A model generated the notes under the pieces. It made no database searches and was not told where the DNA came from. It worked only from the letters and a program-made list of their open reading frames with translations. A stretch of 64,000 nt of DNA, from positions 1,542,976 to 1,606,975 of the forward strand of contig NZ_JABEPQ010000001.1 of the NCBI RefSeq assembly GCF_013041615.1. Direction: 5' to 3'. The position numbers and the translations under genes are program-made. This DNA is from Knoellia koreensis. GTDB lineage: Bacteria > Actinomycetota > Actinomycetes > Actinomycetales > Dermatophilaceae. Below are positions 16,949-25,753 of the stretch, in pieces. The stretch's first letter is position 1. Each line of letters begins with the position of its first letter.

Positions 16949-17467
16949 ATGCAGTTCGGACGCAGCTATGAGGAGTTCGAGGTCGGCGCGGTGTACAAGC
17001 ACTGGCCCGGCAAGACGGTGACCGAGTACGACGACCACCTGTTCTGCCTGCTGACCATGAACCACCACCCGCTCCACCTGGACAGCAACTACGCCGAGAA
17101 CACCACGCAGTTCAAGAAGAGCGTGGTCGTCGGCAACTACATCTACTCGCTGCTACTCGGCATGAGCGTCCCCGACGTGTCCGGCAAGGCGATCGCCAAC
17201 CTCGAGATCGAGAGCCTGCGCCACGTCGCGCCGACCTTCCACGGCGACACCATCTACGGCCAGACCGAGGTGCTCGACAAGTGGGAGTCGACGAGCAAGG
17301 ACGACCGCGGCGTCGTCCACGTCGAGACCAAGGGCTACAACCAGGACGGCACGCTCGTGTGCATCTTCCGCCGCAAGGTCATGGTGCCCAAGCAGAACTA
17401 CCTCGACGCCCGTGGCGGCGAGCAGCCCGGACGCCCCGAGCTCCAGGAGCCCGCGCCCAAGGAGTAG
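16949..17467 (+). CDS. MaoC-like hydratase
   Basis: A 172-residue single hot-dog domain. The hydratase 2 motif is visible as DHLFCLLTMNHHPLHLDSNYAE (catalytic Asp/His region) with VVVGNYIYSLLLGMSVPDVSG. The sequence closely recalls the MaoC protein in the Streptomyces ethylmalonyl-CoA gene cluster, implicated in mesaconyl-CoA hydration; that substrate is inference. ATG 16949 has a GGGG just upstream; ATG 16940 is an in-frame alternative with no ribosome-binding site. Two nucleotides separate its stop from that of the convergent MarR gene. A cluster-like acyl-CoA dehydrogenase and two CitE-like lyases lie 10-18 kb downstream. Confidence 0.85.
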   Translation: MQFGRSYEEFEVGAVYKHWPGKTVTEYDDHLFCLLTMNHHPLHLDSNYAENTTQFKKSVVVGNYIYSLLLGMSVPDVSGKAIANLEIESLRHVAPTFHGDTIYGQTEVLDKWESTSKDDRGVVHVETKGYNQDGTLVCIFRRKVMVPKQNYLDARGGEQPGRPELQEPAPKE

Positions 17468-17469
17468 TG

Positions 17470-18006
17470 CTACCAGCGCGGGTTGTCGACCTCCACTGAC
17501 GCGAGCTCGGCGAGTTCGTCGGCCAGCTCTCCCAGGCGGTCCTCGCTGAGCGCGTCCGCCATGATGCAGACGGTGACGACCAGGTCCTCCCGGACCTCGT
17601 GCATCAGCGCCTCGCCTTCGGCGGTGCGGCTCACCAGCAGAGCACGAGAATCCCTGGGACTCGGTCGCTTCTCGACCAGCTCCCGCCGCTCGAGCTCGGC
17701 CACCGCCCTGCTGGTCGCTTGCGGCGAGATCCGCAAGCGACGGGCCATGCTCACGATCGGCATGGGATGGCGCGACAGGACCAAGGCATGGACGGCATTG
17801 AGCGACAGGTCCGCCCGGTCGTGGCGGGCGAGGAGCCGGGTCAGCAGCTCGTCCACGGATCGTGACGCCTCGCGCAGCGTGAACGGCAGCCGGTCGATTC
17901 GCGCCAGTGCCTCCGACTTCTCCCGCTTCTGCGCCTCGGCGCGCAGCTCCGCCTGGTAACGCCGATCCTCACGGGAGAGCGTGCCGTCGTCGCCCCACTC
18001 GTCCAC
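17470..18006 (-). CDS. MarR family transcriptional regulator
   Basis: 178 residues. The winged helix is LSLNAVHALVLSRHPMPIVSMARRLRISPQATSRAVAELERRELVEKRPSPRDSRALLVSRTAEG, with the DxR wing (PRDSRA) typical of MarR. Flanking helices make the dimer interface. GTG at 18006 is supported by a strong GGAGGGAGGTGG ribosome-binding site; the longer ATG 18129 frame translates through the upstream palindrome and was rejected. Divergent from glpK with a 171 bp gap holding a 46 bp palindrome. No ligand can be proposed. Confidence 0.85.
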   Translation of the reverse strand: MDEWGDDGTLSREDRRYQAELRAEAQKREKSEALARIDRLPFTLREASRSVDELLTRLLARHDRADLSLNAVHALVLSRHPMPIVSMARRLRISPQATSRAVAELERRELVEKRPSPRDSRALLVSRTAEGEALMHEVREDLVVTVCIMADALSEDRLGELADELAELASVEVDNPRW

Positions 18007-18072
18007 GAGTCCACCTCCCTCCGGCCCGGTTCGCCGACCTCGCGCCAGCCGGAGCACACCAAGCGTTGCGCG

Positions 18073-18118
18073 AATTGCGAACCTGGGTTGCGGATATCCA
18101 CAACCCAGGTTCGCAATT
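18073..18118. promoter_or_regulatory. 46 bp near-perfect palindrome between divergent marR and glpK
   Basis: Arms AATTGCGAACCTGGGTTG (18073-18090) and its exact complement (18101-18118) flank CGGATATCCA, which itself contains GGATATCC. It lies 67 bp upstream of the marR start and 60 bp upstream of glpK, so it cannot be a terminator for either gene. It may be an operator for MarR or a glycerol regulator, or a hairpin in both leader transcripts. The arms are much longer than a usual MarR site. Confidence 0.6.
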
Positions 18119-18177
18119 GGCAACACCACAGTGGAGCTCCGGCTGGGTCACCGCACCGGCCCGGATAGGGTCGGCAC

Positions 18178-19716
18178 ATGGCCGACTTCGTGGGCGCGGT
18201 GGACCAAGGGACGACGAGCACGCGGTTCATGGTGTTCGACCACGACGGCGCCGAGGTCGCGCGCCACCAGCTCGAGCACGAGCAGATCCTGCCGCGCGCC
18301 GGGTGGGTCGAGCACAACCCGCTGGAGATCTGGGAGCGCACCCAGACCGTCATCGCCACCACCCTCGCCAAGCAACGGCTCCAGGCCAGCGACCTCGCCG
18401 CGATCGGCATCACCAACCAGCGCGAGACCACCGTCGTCTGGAACCGCCGCACCGGCCGCCCGGTCCACAACGCCATCGTCTGGCAGGACACCCGTACCGA
18501 CCGCATCGCCCGCGCCCTCGACCGCGACGGGCGAGGGGACACGATTCGCCAGCGGGCCGGCATACCTCCTGCGGCCTACTTCGCCGCCGGCAAAGTCCAG
18601 TGGATTCTCGAGAACGTCGACGGGGCAAGGGAATCCGCCGACAAGGGCGACCTCGCGTTCGGCACCATCGACACCTGGCTGCTGTGGAACCTCACCGGCG
18701 GCACCGACGGCGGCGTCCACGTCACCGACGTGACCAACGCCAGCCGCACCATGCTGATGGACCTCGAGACCCTCGACTGGGACGACGAGCTCCTCGGCTT
18801 CTTCGACATCCCGCGCTCGATGCTGCCGGAGATCCGGCCGAGCTCCGACCCCGCCTTCTACGGCACCACCCGCAAGGGTGCGCCCGTCGGCGGCGAGGTG
18901 CCCCTGTCCGGCGCCCTCGGCGACCAGCAGGCCGCCACCGTCGGCCAGGTGTGCTTCAACCCCGGCGAGGGCAAGAACACTTACGGCACAGGCAATTTCA
19001 TGATCCTCAACACTGGTGAGCAGATCGTGCGCAGCGAGTCCGGGCTGCTCACGACGGTCGCCTACCAGCTCGGTGACGCCAAGCCCGTCTACGCGCTCGA
19101 GGGCTCGATCGCCGTCACCGGCTCGGCCGTGCAGTGGCTGCGCGACCAGCTCGGCATCATCTCCGGCGCCGGCGACGTCGAGCGCCTCGCCGCCTCCGTC
19201 GACGACACCGGCGGGCTCTACTTCGTCCCGGCCTTCTCCGGCCTCTTCGCCCCCTACTGGCGACCCGACGCCCGCGGCGCGATCGTCGGGATGAGCCGCT
19301 ACAACACCGGCGCCCACCTGGCTCGCGCCACCCTCGAGGCCATCTGCTACCAGACGCGCGACGTCGCCGACGCCATGACCAAGGACACCGAGGCAGCGGG
19401 CGTGCCCATGGAGCTGTCCGTCCTCAAGGTCGACGGCGGCGTCACCGCCAACAACCTGTGCATGCAGCTGCAGGCCGACATTCTCGATGTGCCCGTGTCG
19501 CGCCCGAGGGTCGCCGAGACGACGGCTCTGGGCGCGGCATACGCTGCTGGTCTGGCCACCGGCTTCTGGTCGGGCACCCAGGAGCTGCGGGCCAACTGGC
19601 AGGAGTCGCGCCGCTGGGAACCGTCGTGGAGCGTGAAGCAGCGCGAGGACGGGTATGCCGGGTGGCGCAAGGCCGTCGAGCGCACGCTCGACTGGGTCGA
19701 CGTCGACGAGGAGTAG
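18178..19716 (+). CDS. glpK: Glycerol kinase
   Basis: 512 residues, full length for the FGGY-type enzyme that phosphorylates glycerol to sn-glycerol 3-phosphate. Seen: [11 protein letters not shown] (phosphate-binding loop 1), [44 protein letters not shown]-like [29 protein letters not shown] (adenosine motif) and [11 protein letters not shown]. The catalytic Asp is in [12 protein letters not shown] at 18178. It forms an operon with glpD 10 bp downstream, and then topoisomerase IB. No glycerol facilitator gene is present in the cluster. Regulation is probably through the palindrome and MarR site upstream. Confidence 0.96.
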   Translation: MADFVGAVDQGTTSTRFMVFDHDGAEVARHQLEHEQILPRAGWVEHNPLEIWERTQTVIATTLAKQRLQASDLAAIGITNQRETTVVWNRRTGRPVHNAIVWQDTRTDRIARALDRDGRGDTIRQRAGIPPAAYFAAGKVQWILENVDGARESADKGDLAFGTIDTWLLWNLTGGTDGGVHVTDVTNASRTMLMDLETLDWDDELLGFFDIPRSMLPEIRPSSDPAFYGTTRKGAPVGGEVPLSGALGDQQAATVGQVCFNPGEGKNTYGTGNFMILNTGEQIVRSESGLLTTVAYQLGDAKPVYALEGSIAVTGSAVQWLRDQLGIISGAGDVERLAASVDDTGGLYFVPAFSGLFAPYWRPDARGAIVGMSRYNTGAHLARATLEAICYQTRDVADAMTKDTEAAGVPMELSVLKVDGGVTANNLCMQLQADILDVPVSRPRVAETTALGAAYAAGLATGFWSGTQELRANWQESRRWEPSWSVKQREDGYAGWRKAVERTLDWVDVDEE

Positions 19717-19726
19717 GAAGCACGCA

Positions 19727-21442
19727 ATGACCGGGGCGACAACCGGGGCTCTGTCCCCGCAGGGACGCCAGGCAGCCATCGACGCGATGGCGTCCGGCAT
19801 CGAGCTCGACGTGCTCGTCATCGGCGGTGGCGTGGTCGGAACCGGCGCCGCCCTCGATGCCGTCACCCGCGGCCTCACCACCGGCCTCATCGAGCAACGC
19901 GACTTCGCCAGCGGCACGTCGTCGCGCTCGAGCAAGCTGATCCACGGCGGGCTGCGCTACCTCGAGATGCTCGACTTCGCCCTCGTCCGGGAGGCGCTGC
20001 GGGAGCGCGGCCTCCTCCTCACCCGGCTCGCGCCACACCTGGTCCGCCCTGTGCCGTTCCTCTACCCGCTGTCGCACCACGTGTGGGAACGCGCCTACGT
20101 CGGCTCGGGCATCGCGCTCTACGACACCATGGCCCTCGGCGCCGGCCATGACGCCGGGCTCCCCCGCCACCGGCACCTCACCCGCAAGCAGGCGCTGCGC
20201 CAGATGCCGAGCCTGCGCAGCAACGCCCTCACCGGCGCCATCCAGTACTACGACGCCCAGGTCGACGACGCGCGCCACACCATGGAGCTCGCCCGCACCG
20301 CGGCCCACTACGGCGCCCACGTTGCGAATCGCGTTGCGGCCATTGGGTTTCTGCGCCAGGGCGAGCGGGTCACCGGGGTGCGGGCGATCGACAAGCTCAC
20401 CGACACCGAGTTCGAGATCCACGCCAAGCAGGTCGTCAACGCGACCGGCGTCTGGACCGACGACACCCAGGCGATGCTCGCCGAGCGCGGCCAGTTCCAC
20501 GTACGCGCCAGCAAGGGCGTCCACCTCGTCGTGCCACGCGACCGCATCCACTCCAGCACCGGGCTGATCCTGCGCACCGAGAAGTCGGTCCTGTTCGTCA
20601 TCCCGTGGGGCCGCCACTGGATCATCGGCACCACCGACACCGACTGGCGACTCGACAAGGCCCACCCGGCCGCGACGGCCGCCGACATCGACTACCTCCT
20701 CGAGCACGTCAACAAGGTGCTCGCCACCCCCCTCACGCACGAGGACGTCGAGGGCGTGTATGCCGGGTTGCGGCCGTTGCTCGCGGGTGAGTCCGAGTCG
20801 ACGTCGATGCTCTCGCGCGAGCACGTCGTCGCCCACTCGGCGCCCGGTCTCGTCGTGGTCGCCGGAGGCAAGTACACGACCTACCGAGTCATGGCCAAGG
20901 ACGCGATCGACGAGGCCGCGCAGGCACTGCCGGGCAAGACGGCCCAGTCGACGACGGACACGGTGCCCTTGCTGGGTGCCGTGGGCTTCCAGGCATTGTG
21001 GAACCAGCGCCAGACCCTCGCCGCCGACGCCGGCCTGCACGTCGCCCGGGTGGAGAACCTGTTGCGCCGCTACGGCTCCCTGACCCCCGAGCTGCTCGCC
21101 CTCATCGCCGAACGCCCCGAGCTCGGCCAGCCGCTCGAGGGCGCCGAGGACCACCTCGCCGCAGAGATCGTGTATGCCGCGTCGCACGAGGGCGCGTTGC
21201 ACCTCACCGACGTCCTGACCCGCCGCACCCGAACCTCGATCGAGGCCTGGGACCGCGGCGTCAGCGCGGCACCCGTCGCCGCCGCGCTCGTGGCACCCGT
21301 CCTCGGCTGGGACGACGCCAAGACCCGGGAGGAGATCGACATCTACCTCGGCCGGGTCGAGGCCGAACGCATCAGCCAGACCATGCCCGACGACGCCTCG
21401 GCCGACGAAGCCCGTCGCAGCGGACCAGACAGCACCATCTGA
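19727..21442 (+). CDS. glpD: Glycerol-3-phosphate dehydrogenase, FAD-dependent (GlpD/GlpO)
   Basis: 571 residues. N-terminal FAD-binding motif LDVLVIGGGVVGTGAALDAV with IEQRDFASGTSSRSSKLIHGGLRYLE, the GlpD signature. Then WGRHWIIGTTDTDWRLDK and YAGLRPLLAG, GGKYTTYRVMA of the C-terminal half. It oxidises glycerol 3-phosphate to dihydroxyacetone phosphate at the membrane, completing glycerol entry into glycolysis after GlpK. ATG at 19727 lies 10 nt past the glpK stop. Its stop overlaps the start of topoisomerase IB by one base (TGATG). No truncation or frameshift. Confidence 0.95.
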   Translation: MTGATTGALSPQGRQAAIDAMASGIELDVLVIGGGVVGTGAALDAVTRGLTTGLIEQRDFASGTSSRSSKLIHGGLRYLEMLDFALVREALRERGLLLTRLAPHLVRPVPFLYPLSHHVWERAYVGSGIALYDTMALGAGHDAGLPRHRHLTRKQALRQMPSLRSNALTGAIQYYDAQVDDARHTMELARTAAHYGAHVANRVAAIGFLRQGERVTGVRAIDKLTDTEFEIHAKQVVNATGVWTDDTQAMLAERGQFHVRASKGVHLVVPRDRIHSSTGLILRTEKSVLFVIPWGRHWIIGTTDTDWRLDKAHPAATAADIDYLLEHVNKVLATPLTHEDVEGVYAGLRPLLAGESESTSMLSREHVVAHSAPGLVVVAGGKYTTYRVMAKDAIDEAAQALPGKTAQSTTDTVPLLGAVGFQALWNQRQTLAADAGLHVARVENLLRRYGSLTPELLALIAERPELGQPLEGAEDHLAAEIVYAASHEGALHLTDVLTRRTRTSIEAWDRGVSAAPVAAALVAPVLGWDDAKTREEIDIYLGRVEAERISQTMPDDASADEARRSGPDSTI

Positions 21443-22440
21443 TGCCACGCCTGCGCCGGGTGTCCCCGGAGTCACCGGGCTGGACGCGGCGCAGGGCGGG
21501 CAAGGGCTTCACCTACCTCGACGGGGCCGGTCGCCGGTTGGCGGCCAGGCACGTCGAACGGGTCAAGTCGCTGGCCATCCCTCCGGCCTGGGAGGACGTG
21601 TGGATCTGCCCCGACGACCGGGGTCACCTCCAGGCCGTCGGCACCGACGCCGCCGGTCGGCGGCAGTACCTCTACCACCCGGACTGGCGAGCCAAGCGGG
21701 ACCAGCAGAAGTTCGACCGGTTGCTCGTGGTCGCACAGGGCCTGCCCAAGGCCCGGCGGCGGGTCGCGCGCGACATCGCCGTCGACGGTATGCCGCCCGA
21801 GCGGGCGGCCGCGACCGCGTTCCGCCTCCTCGACCTCGGCTACTTCCGCATCGGCAGCGGCATCTACGCCGAGGACAACGGGTCGTTCGGGCTCACGACA
21901 CTGGAGCGTCGGCACGTGCGACGCCGCGGTGGGGAGCTGGTGTTCTCGTTCGTCGGCAAGTCGGGCATCGAGCACACGGTGACGATCGACGACCGACAGG
22001 CCATTGCCGCGCTGGATCGCATGCGCCGCAGGCGCTCCCGCAGCGAGCGGCTACTCGCCTACCGGAACGGGCGCGGGTGGAAGGACCTCGACGCCGGGAC
22101 CGTGAACGAGTACCTCGCGGAACTGTTCGGCGGCGAGCTCACGGCCAAGGACTTCCGCACCTGGCATGCCACGGTGCTGGCTGCTGAGTCGCTCGCGACC
22201 ACCGACGAAGCCGGTGACACGAAGGCATCCCGACGCCGGGCCGTGAAGGCGTGCGTCGAGGAGGTCGCCGACTACCTCGGCAACACCCCCACCATCGCCA
22301 AGAAGTCCTACATCGACCCGCGGGTCATCGAGCGCTACGAGTCGGGGACCACCATCGACGTCGACCCCAGCCGGTTCCGCAACCCGGACCGGCGACAGGC
22401 CGCGGTGGAGAAGGCTGTGCGAAACCTGTTGGGAGACTGA
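21442..22440 (+). CDS. Type IB DNA topoisomerase (poxvirus-like)
   Basis: 332 residues. It relaxes supercoils through a 3'-phosphotyrosyl intermediate. Visible: GKGFTYLDGAGRRL (N-terminal domain), VARDIAVDGMPPERAAATAFRLLDLGYFRIGSG with the catalytic arginine region, FSFVGKSGIEHTV, AKDFRTWHATVLAA, and the nucleophile in KKSYIDPRVIERY. Typical size for bacterial TopIB. The ATG overlaps the glpD stop, so translation is coupled to glycerol catabolism genes, an unusual context for this enzyme. Bacterial TopIB is accessory, not essential. Confidence 0.92.
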   Translation: MPRLRRVSPESPGWTRRRAGKGFTYLDGAGRRLAARHVERVKSLAIPPAWEDVWICPDDRGHLQAVGTDAAGRRQYLYHPDWRAKRDQQKFDRLLVVAQGLPKARRRVARDIAVDGMPPERAAATAFRLLDLGYFRIGSGIYAEDNGSFGLTTLERRHVRRRGGELVFSFVGKSGIEHTVTIDDRQAIAALDRMRRRRSRSERLLAYRNGRGWKDLDAGTVNEYLAELFGGELTAKDFRTWHATVLAAESLATTDEAGDTKASRRRAVKACVEEVADYLGNTPTIAKKSYIDPRVIERYESGTTIDVDPSRFRNPDRRQAAVEKAVRNLLGD

Positions 22441-22466
22441 CGATTTCGCGCGGACGACGGGCGTGG

Positions 22467-22490
22467 TGCGCTAGTGCGCTAGTGCGCTAG
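22467..22490. repeat. Three tandem 8 bp units at the 3' end of the secreted-protein gene
   Basis: TGCGCTAG repeated three times exactly (22467-22474, 22475-22482, 22483-22490). On the minus strand each unit carries TAG; because the period is 8, the three stops fall in three different reading frames, the first being the real stop at 22487-22489. Confidence 0.85.
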
Positions 22491-23287
22491 GCGGTGCAGG
22501 CCGGCGCCTTGGCCGCAGCGGCGGCCGCTGTCCGGTAGGCCGTCAGAGTCGGCCCGGCGTCCTTGACCATCCCCAGCCACCGCTCGTGGTAGGCCGCCTT
22601 GTTGGTGTGCGCCTTGTTGGCCATCATCGCGATGTGCGCCGACCACTCGGACTGCACCTTGCCGCCGGCGGCCTGGACCGCCGCCAGCCGGGTGGAGCGC
22701 TCGGCACAGGCCGATGCCTTCGCCGCCAGGGGGCTGCCGGCCGTCTTCGCATCGACGTCGGCGCAGCCCTGACCGGCCTGCTTCACCGCGGCGTTCGCGG
22801 TGGCGTAGGCCTTGAGGTCGGCCGGCCCCCTGGCCTTCGACCGGGCCCAGGCGGCTGCCGTCTGAGCGGCCGTGAACGTGCCGGCCTCCATGCGTCGCTG
22901 GGCATCGGTGTGGGTCTGCCAGCTGGCGGCGGAGCCGGCCACCGCCTTGGCGAGGGACTCCTGGGCGCGGACCGTCGTGACGCACCGTTGCAGCGCCGCG
23001 GTCGCCTCGGCGGACGGGCCGCTGCTCGTGCTGCTCCCGGTCGTGCTGCTTCCACTCGTCGTCGAGCTGCTCGGCCCGGTGGTGCCAGGACCCGTTGTCT
23101 CCACGGATTCGGCCCCGACGCTCGACCCGCCACCGGCGGTCACGGTCGGCGCCACCTCACCCGGCGACGGCTCGTCGAATGCCCGCCACACGGCATACGC
23201 GCCACCACCCGCGAGGAGCACGGCCACCACCGTCAGGACGGCGACCAGCACCAGCGGATGCCGCGCGCTGCCTCGGTGCCTCCCCAT
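22487..23287 (-). CDS. Secreted or membrane-anchored protein with Ser/Thr-rich stalk
   Basis: 266 residues, not recognised. A basic start (MGRHRGSARH) precedes a membrane helix, PLVLVAVLTVVAVLLAGGGAYAVW (about 11-34). Then a low-complexity Gly/Ser/Thr linker ([20 protein letters not shown]) and a 160-residue Ala-rich helical domain with four cysteines (QRCVTTV, GQGCADVD, SACAERS, APACTA). These could form two disulfides outside the cell. ATG 23287 chosen; ATG 23326 adds a hydrophobic but less regular extension. Convergent with topIB. Function unknown; probably a cell-surface protein. Confidence 0.65.
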   Translation of the reverse strand: MGRHRGSARHPLVLVAVLTVVAVLLAGGGAYAVWRAFDEPSPGEVAPTVTAGGGSSVGAESVETTGPGTTGPSSSTTSGSSTTGSSTSSGPSAEATAALQRCVTTVRAQESLAKAVAGSAASWQTHTDAQRRMEAGTFTAAQTAAAWARSKARGPADLKAYATANAAVKQAGQGCADVDAKTAGSPLAAKASACAERSTRLAAVQAAGGKVQSEWSAHIAMMANKAHTNKAAYHERWLGMVKDAGPTLTAYRTAAAAAAKAPACTA

Positions 23288-23367
23288 CGGACGATCGTGA
23301 CAAAGGACGAATAGGACCAAATCCACCAGAAGGACGAGGGGGTTTCGTCCCGTGGCACGATGGATGG

Positions 23368-24900
23368 GTGAACGTCAGCGAGGAACAGCAGAAGCCCGAG
23401 AACCGCGCCCGGCCCACCACCGACGAGCTGCGCGCCTTCATCGCCGAGGACTGGGCGCCCCGCACGCCGGGCGTCACCGAGCAGACGGAGGCCGCGCGGT
23501 ATGCCGCCGCCCGCCGCGACGCCCTCAGCGCCGCCTTCCCGGGTGACCGGCTGGTGATCCCCGCCGGCGGCCTGAAGGTGCGCAGCAACGACACCGACTA
23601 CGTGTTCCGGCCGCACAGTGCGTTCGCCCACCTCACCGGGCTCGGCGGTGACCGTGAGCCCGACGCCGTCCTGGTGATGGAGCCGCGCGACGACGGCACG
23701 CACGAGGCGGTCCTGTACTTCCGTCCGCTGGCCGGCCGCGACACCGACGAGTTCTTCGCCGACACTCGCTACGGGGAGTTCTGGGTCGGCGCTCGGCCGA
23801 CGATCGAGGACATCGAGCTCGAGCTGGGTGTGAGCGGGCGGCACCTCGACGAGTTCGCCGACGCCGTGGTCAAGGATGCCGGCGAGGTGACCGTGCGGGT
23901 CGTGCGCGACGCCGACCGTGACCTGACCCGTCAGCTCGACGAGGCCCGCACGACCGAGTCGACCACGCAGGCCGGGGTGTCGGAGGCAACCCAGTCGGCC
24001 GACCAGGAGGACCTCGCCGAGGCCGACGACGAGCTCGCCCACTTCCTCTCGCACCTGCGAATGATCAAGGACGAGTGGGAGATCGAGGAGATGCGCAAGG
24101 CGGTGGCCGCCACCCGCCTGGGTTTCGAGGCCGTCATTGCCGACCTGCCGGAGGCCGTCGCCAAGGGGCGGGGTGAGCGCTGGGTCGAGGGTGTCTTCGG
24201 GCTCGTCGCCCGGCACGAGGGCAACGGGGTCGGTTACGACTCGATCGCCGCGGCGGGCGACCACGCCACGACGCTGCACTGGATCAAGAACACCGGTGAG
24301 CTGCGTGACGGCGACCTGATCCTGCTCGATGCCGGCGTCGAGGTCGACTCGCTGTTCACGGCCGACATCACGCGCACCCTGCCGGCGAACGGCACCTTCA
24401 GCGACGCGCAGCGCGAGATCTACGACGCGGTGTATGCCGCGCAGGAGGCCGGGCTCGCCGCGGTGAAGCCGGGCAACAAGTTCTCGGACGTGCACGCGGC
24501 CGCGATCCGCGTCATCGCCGAGCACCTGGAGAAGTGGGGGCTGCTGCCCGACGGCGTCGACGTCGAGGCGACCTTGGACAAGGAGCACGGCCAGTACCAC
24601 CGGCGCTGGATGGTCCACGGCACGAGCCACCACCTCGGCATCGACGTGCACGACTGTGCCCTCGCGACCCGCGAGGAGTACATGGACGCCGAGCTGAAGC
24701 CGGGCATGATCCTCACCGTGGAGCCGGGCCTGTACTTCAAGGCCGACGACCTCAAGGCGCCCGAGGCGTTCCGGGGCATCGGCGTGCGGATCGAGGACGA
24801 CGTGCTCGTCACCGAGGACGGCCACGAGAACCTCTCGGCCGCCATGCCGCGCACCTCCGCTGACGTCGAGGCGTGGATCCGCGAGGTTCAGGCCCGCTGA
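23368..24900 (+). CDS. pepP: Xaa-Pro aminopeptidase P family (M24B) metallopeptidase
   Basis: 510 residues. Removes N-terminal residues preceding proline. The N-terminal creatinase-like domain runs to about residue 230, including an unusual acidic insertion (EATQSADQEDLAEADDE). The pita-bread catalytic domain shows the dinuclear metal ligands: LLDAGVEVDSLFTADITRT (two Asp), GTSHHLGIDVHD (His), LTVEPGLY (Glu) and RIEDDVLVTEDG (Glu). GTG at 23368 behind GGATGG. It stands alone, ending 6 bp before a perfect 20 bp-arm terminator shared with the convergent PIG-L gene. Confidence 0.93.
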   Translation: MNVSEEQQKPENRARPTTDELRAFIAEDWAPRTPGVTEQTEAARYAAARRDALSAAFPGDRLVIPAGGLKVRSNDTDYVFRPHSAFAHLTGLGGDREPDAVLVMEPRDDGTHEAVLYFRPLAGRDTDEFFADTRYGEFWVGARPTIEDIELELGVSGRHLDEFADAVVKDAGEVTVRVVRDADRDLTRQLDEARTTESTTQAGVSEATQSADQEDLAEADDELAHFLSHLRMIKDEWEIEEMRKAVAATRLGFEAVIADLPEAVAKGRGERWVEGVFGLVARHEGNGVGYDSIAAAGDHATTLHWIKNTGELRDGDLILLDAGVEVDSLFTADITRTLPANGTFSDAQREIYDAVYAAQEAGLAAVKPGNKFSDVHAAAIRVIAEHLEKWGLLPDGVDVEATLDKEHGQYHRRWMVHGTSHHLGIDVHDCALATREEYMDAELKPGMILTVEPGLYFKADDLKAPEAFRGIGVRIEDDVLVTEDGHENLSAAMPRTSADVEAWIREVQAR

Positions 24901-24906
24901 ACCTCG

Positions 24907-24958
24907 CGAGTTGAGTGCCTGAGACCGCCCCAGGGGGAGGTCTCAGGCACTCAACTCG
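24907..24958. terminator. Bidirectional hairpin terminator between pepP and PIG-L gene
   Basis: Perfect 20 bp arms at 24907-24926 and 24939-24958 (core GAGTGCCTGAGACC and complement) with a 12 nt loop. It fills the entire 58 bp spacer between two convergent genes, touching the stop codon of the PIG-L gene. Confidence 0.85.
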
Positions 24959-25714
24959 TCAGCGTCGGTTGACGACGTCGAGCACGAGGGCGTGGGTGAC
25001 ACCGTCGACCTGCGCGGCCTTGGCGCCCATCTCCAGGATCATCGGCACGAGCTCGGCCGGTTTGGGGAAGGTGTCCGGGAGGGCGGCGTTGTATGCCGCG
25101 TGCGCCTCGAGTGAGCCGACAGCCAGATCGAGGTAGCCCGTGACGTCGACGAAGTGCGTCGGTCGCGGCGTGCCGACGAAGCAGAGCCGCTTCACGTGCC
25201 ACGGCGCGAAGCCCTCGTCGACGAGCTCGGGGAAGATCCACCGGTTGCCGGCGTCGGCGCACGCGTCGGCGGCCGCGAGCCCGACCGCGCGGTGGTCGGC
25301 CTGGTTGAGCATGCCCTGCACGAACCGGTCGCCGTAGTCGCCGGTGATCACGACGTCCGGCTGGCGGCGCCGGATCTCACGCGCGATGTCGCGGCGCAGG
25401 TCCAGCCCGTACTCGACGACGCCGTCGCGGTGGGTGCCGAAGTCGACCTCGCTGACACCGACGACCGCTGCGCCGTCGCGCTCCTCCTGCTCGCGCACGC
25501 CCGCAGCCTCGTCGGGCGGCATCGTGTCGATGCCGGCCTCGCCGCGGGTCAGCAGGAAGTAGGTGACGCGTTTGCCGGCGGCGGTCCACTTCGCGACCGC
25601 GGCGGCGGTGCCGTACTCGATGTCGTCGGGGTGGGCGACGATGCACAGCACGGACTCGAAGTCGTCGCCGAAGGGTTCGAGGGTGGGCGGCGCGCCTTGC
25701 GCTGGCTCGGTCAT
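24959..25714 (-). CDS. PIG-L family LmbE-like N-deacetylase
   Basis: 251 residues. The zinc motif AHPDDIEYG (HPDD) near residue 28 and the later NQADHRAVG histidine identify a PIG-L/LmbE deacetylase, the family that includes mycothiol enzymes MshB and Mca. The rest (RGEAGIDTMPPDEAAGVREQEERDGAAVVGV) is standard. The residues do not tell which sugar or conjugate it acts on. ATG 25714 with no close upstream gene on the strand (39 bp to the stress-protein gene end). Cytoplasmic. Confidence 0.88.
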   Translation of the reverse strand: MTEPAQGAPPTLEPFGDDFESVLCIVAHPDDIEYGTAAAVAKWTAAGKRVTYFLLTRGEAGIDTMPPDEAAGVREQEERDGAAVVGVSEVDFGTHRDGVVEYGLDLRRDIAREIRRRQPDVVITGDYGDRFVQGMLNQADHRAVGLAAADACADAGNRWIFPELVDEGFAPWHVKRLCFVGTPRPTHFVDVTGYLDLAVGSLEAHAAYNAALPDTFPKPAELVPMILEMGAKAAQVDGVTHALVLDVVNRR

Positions 25715-25753
25715 GCGCCCACGGTATGCCGCGTGGCCGGCTGGCCGCCTCCG

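Noticed and set aside
19442-21475. 677-codon minus-strand open frame opposite glpK/glpD
   Set aside because: Antisense to full-length enzymes; no domain, Gly/Val/Asp-rich composition.
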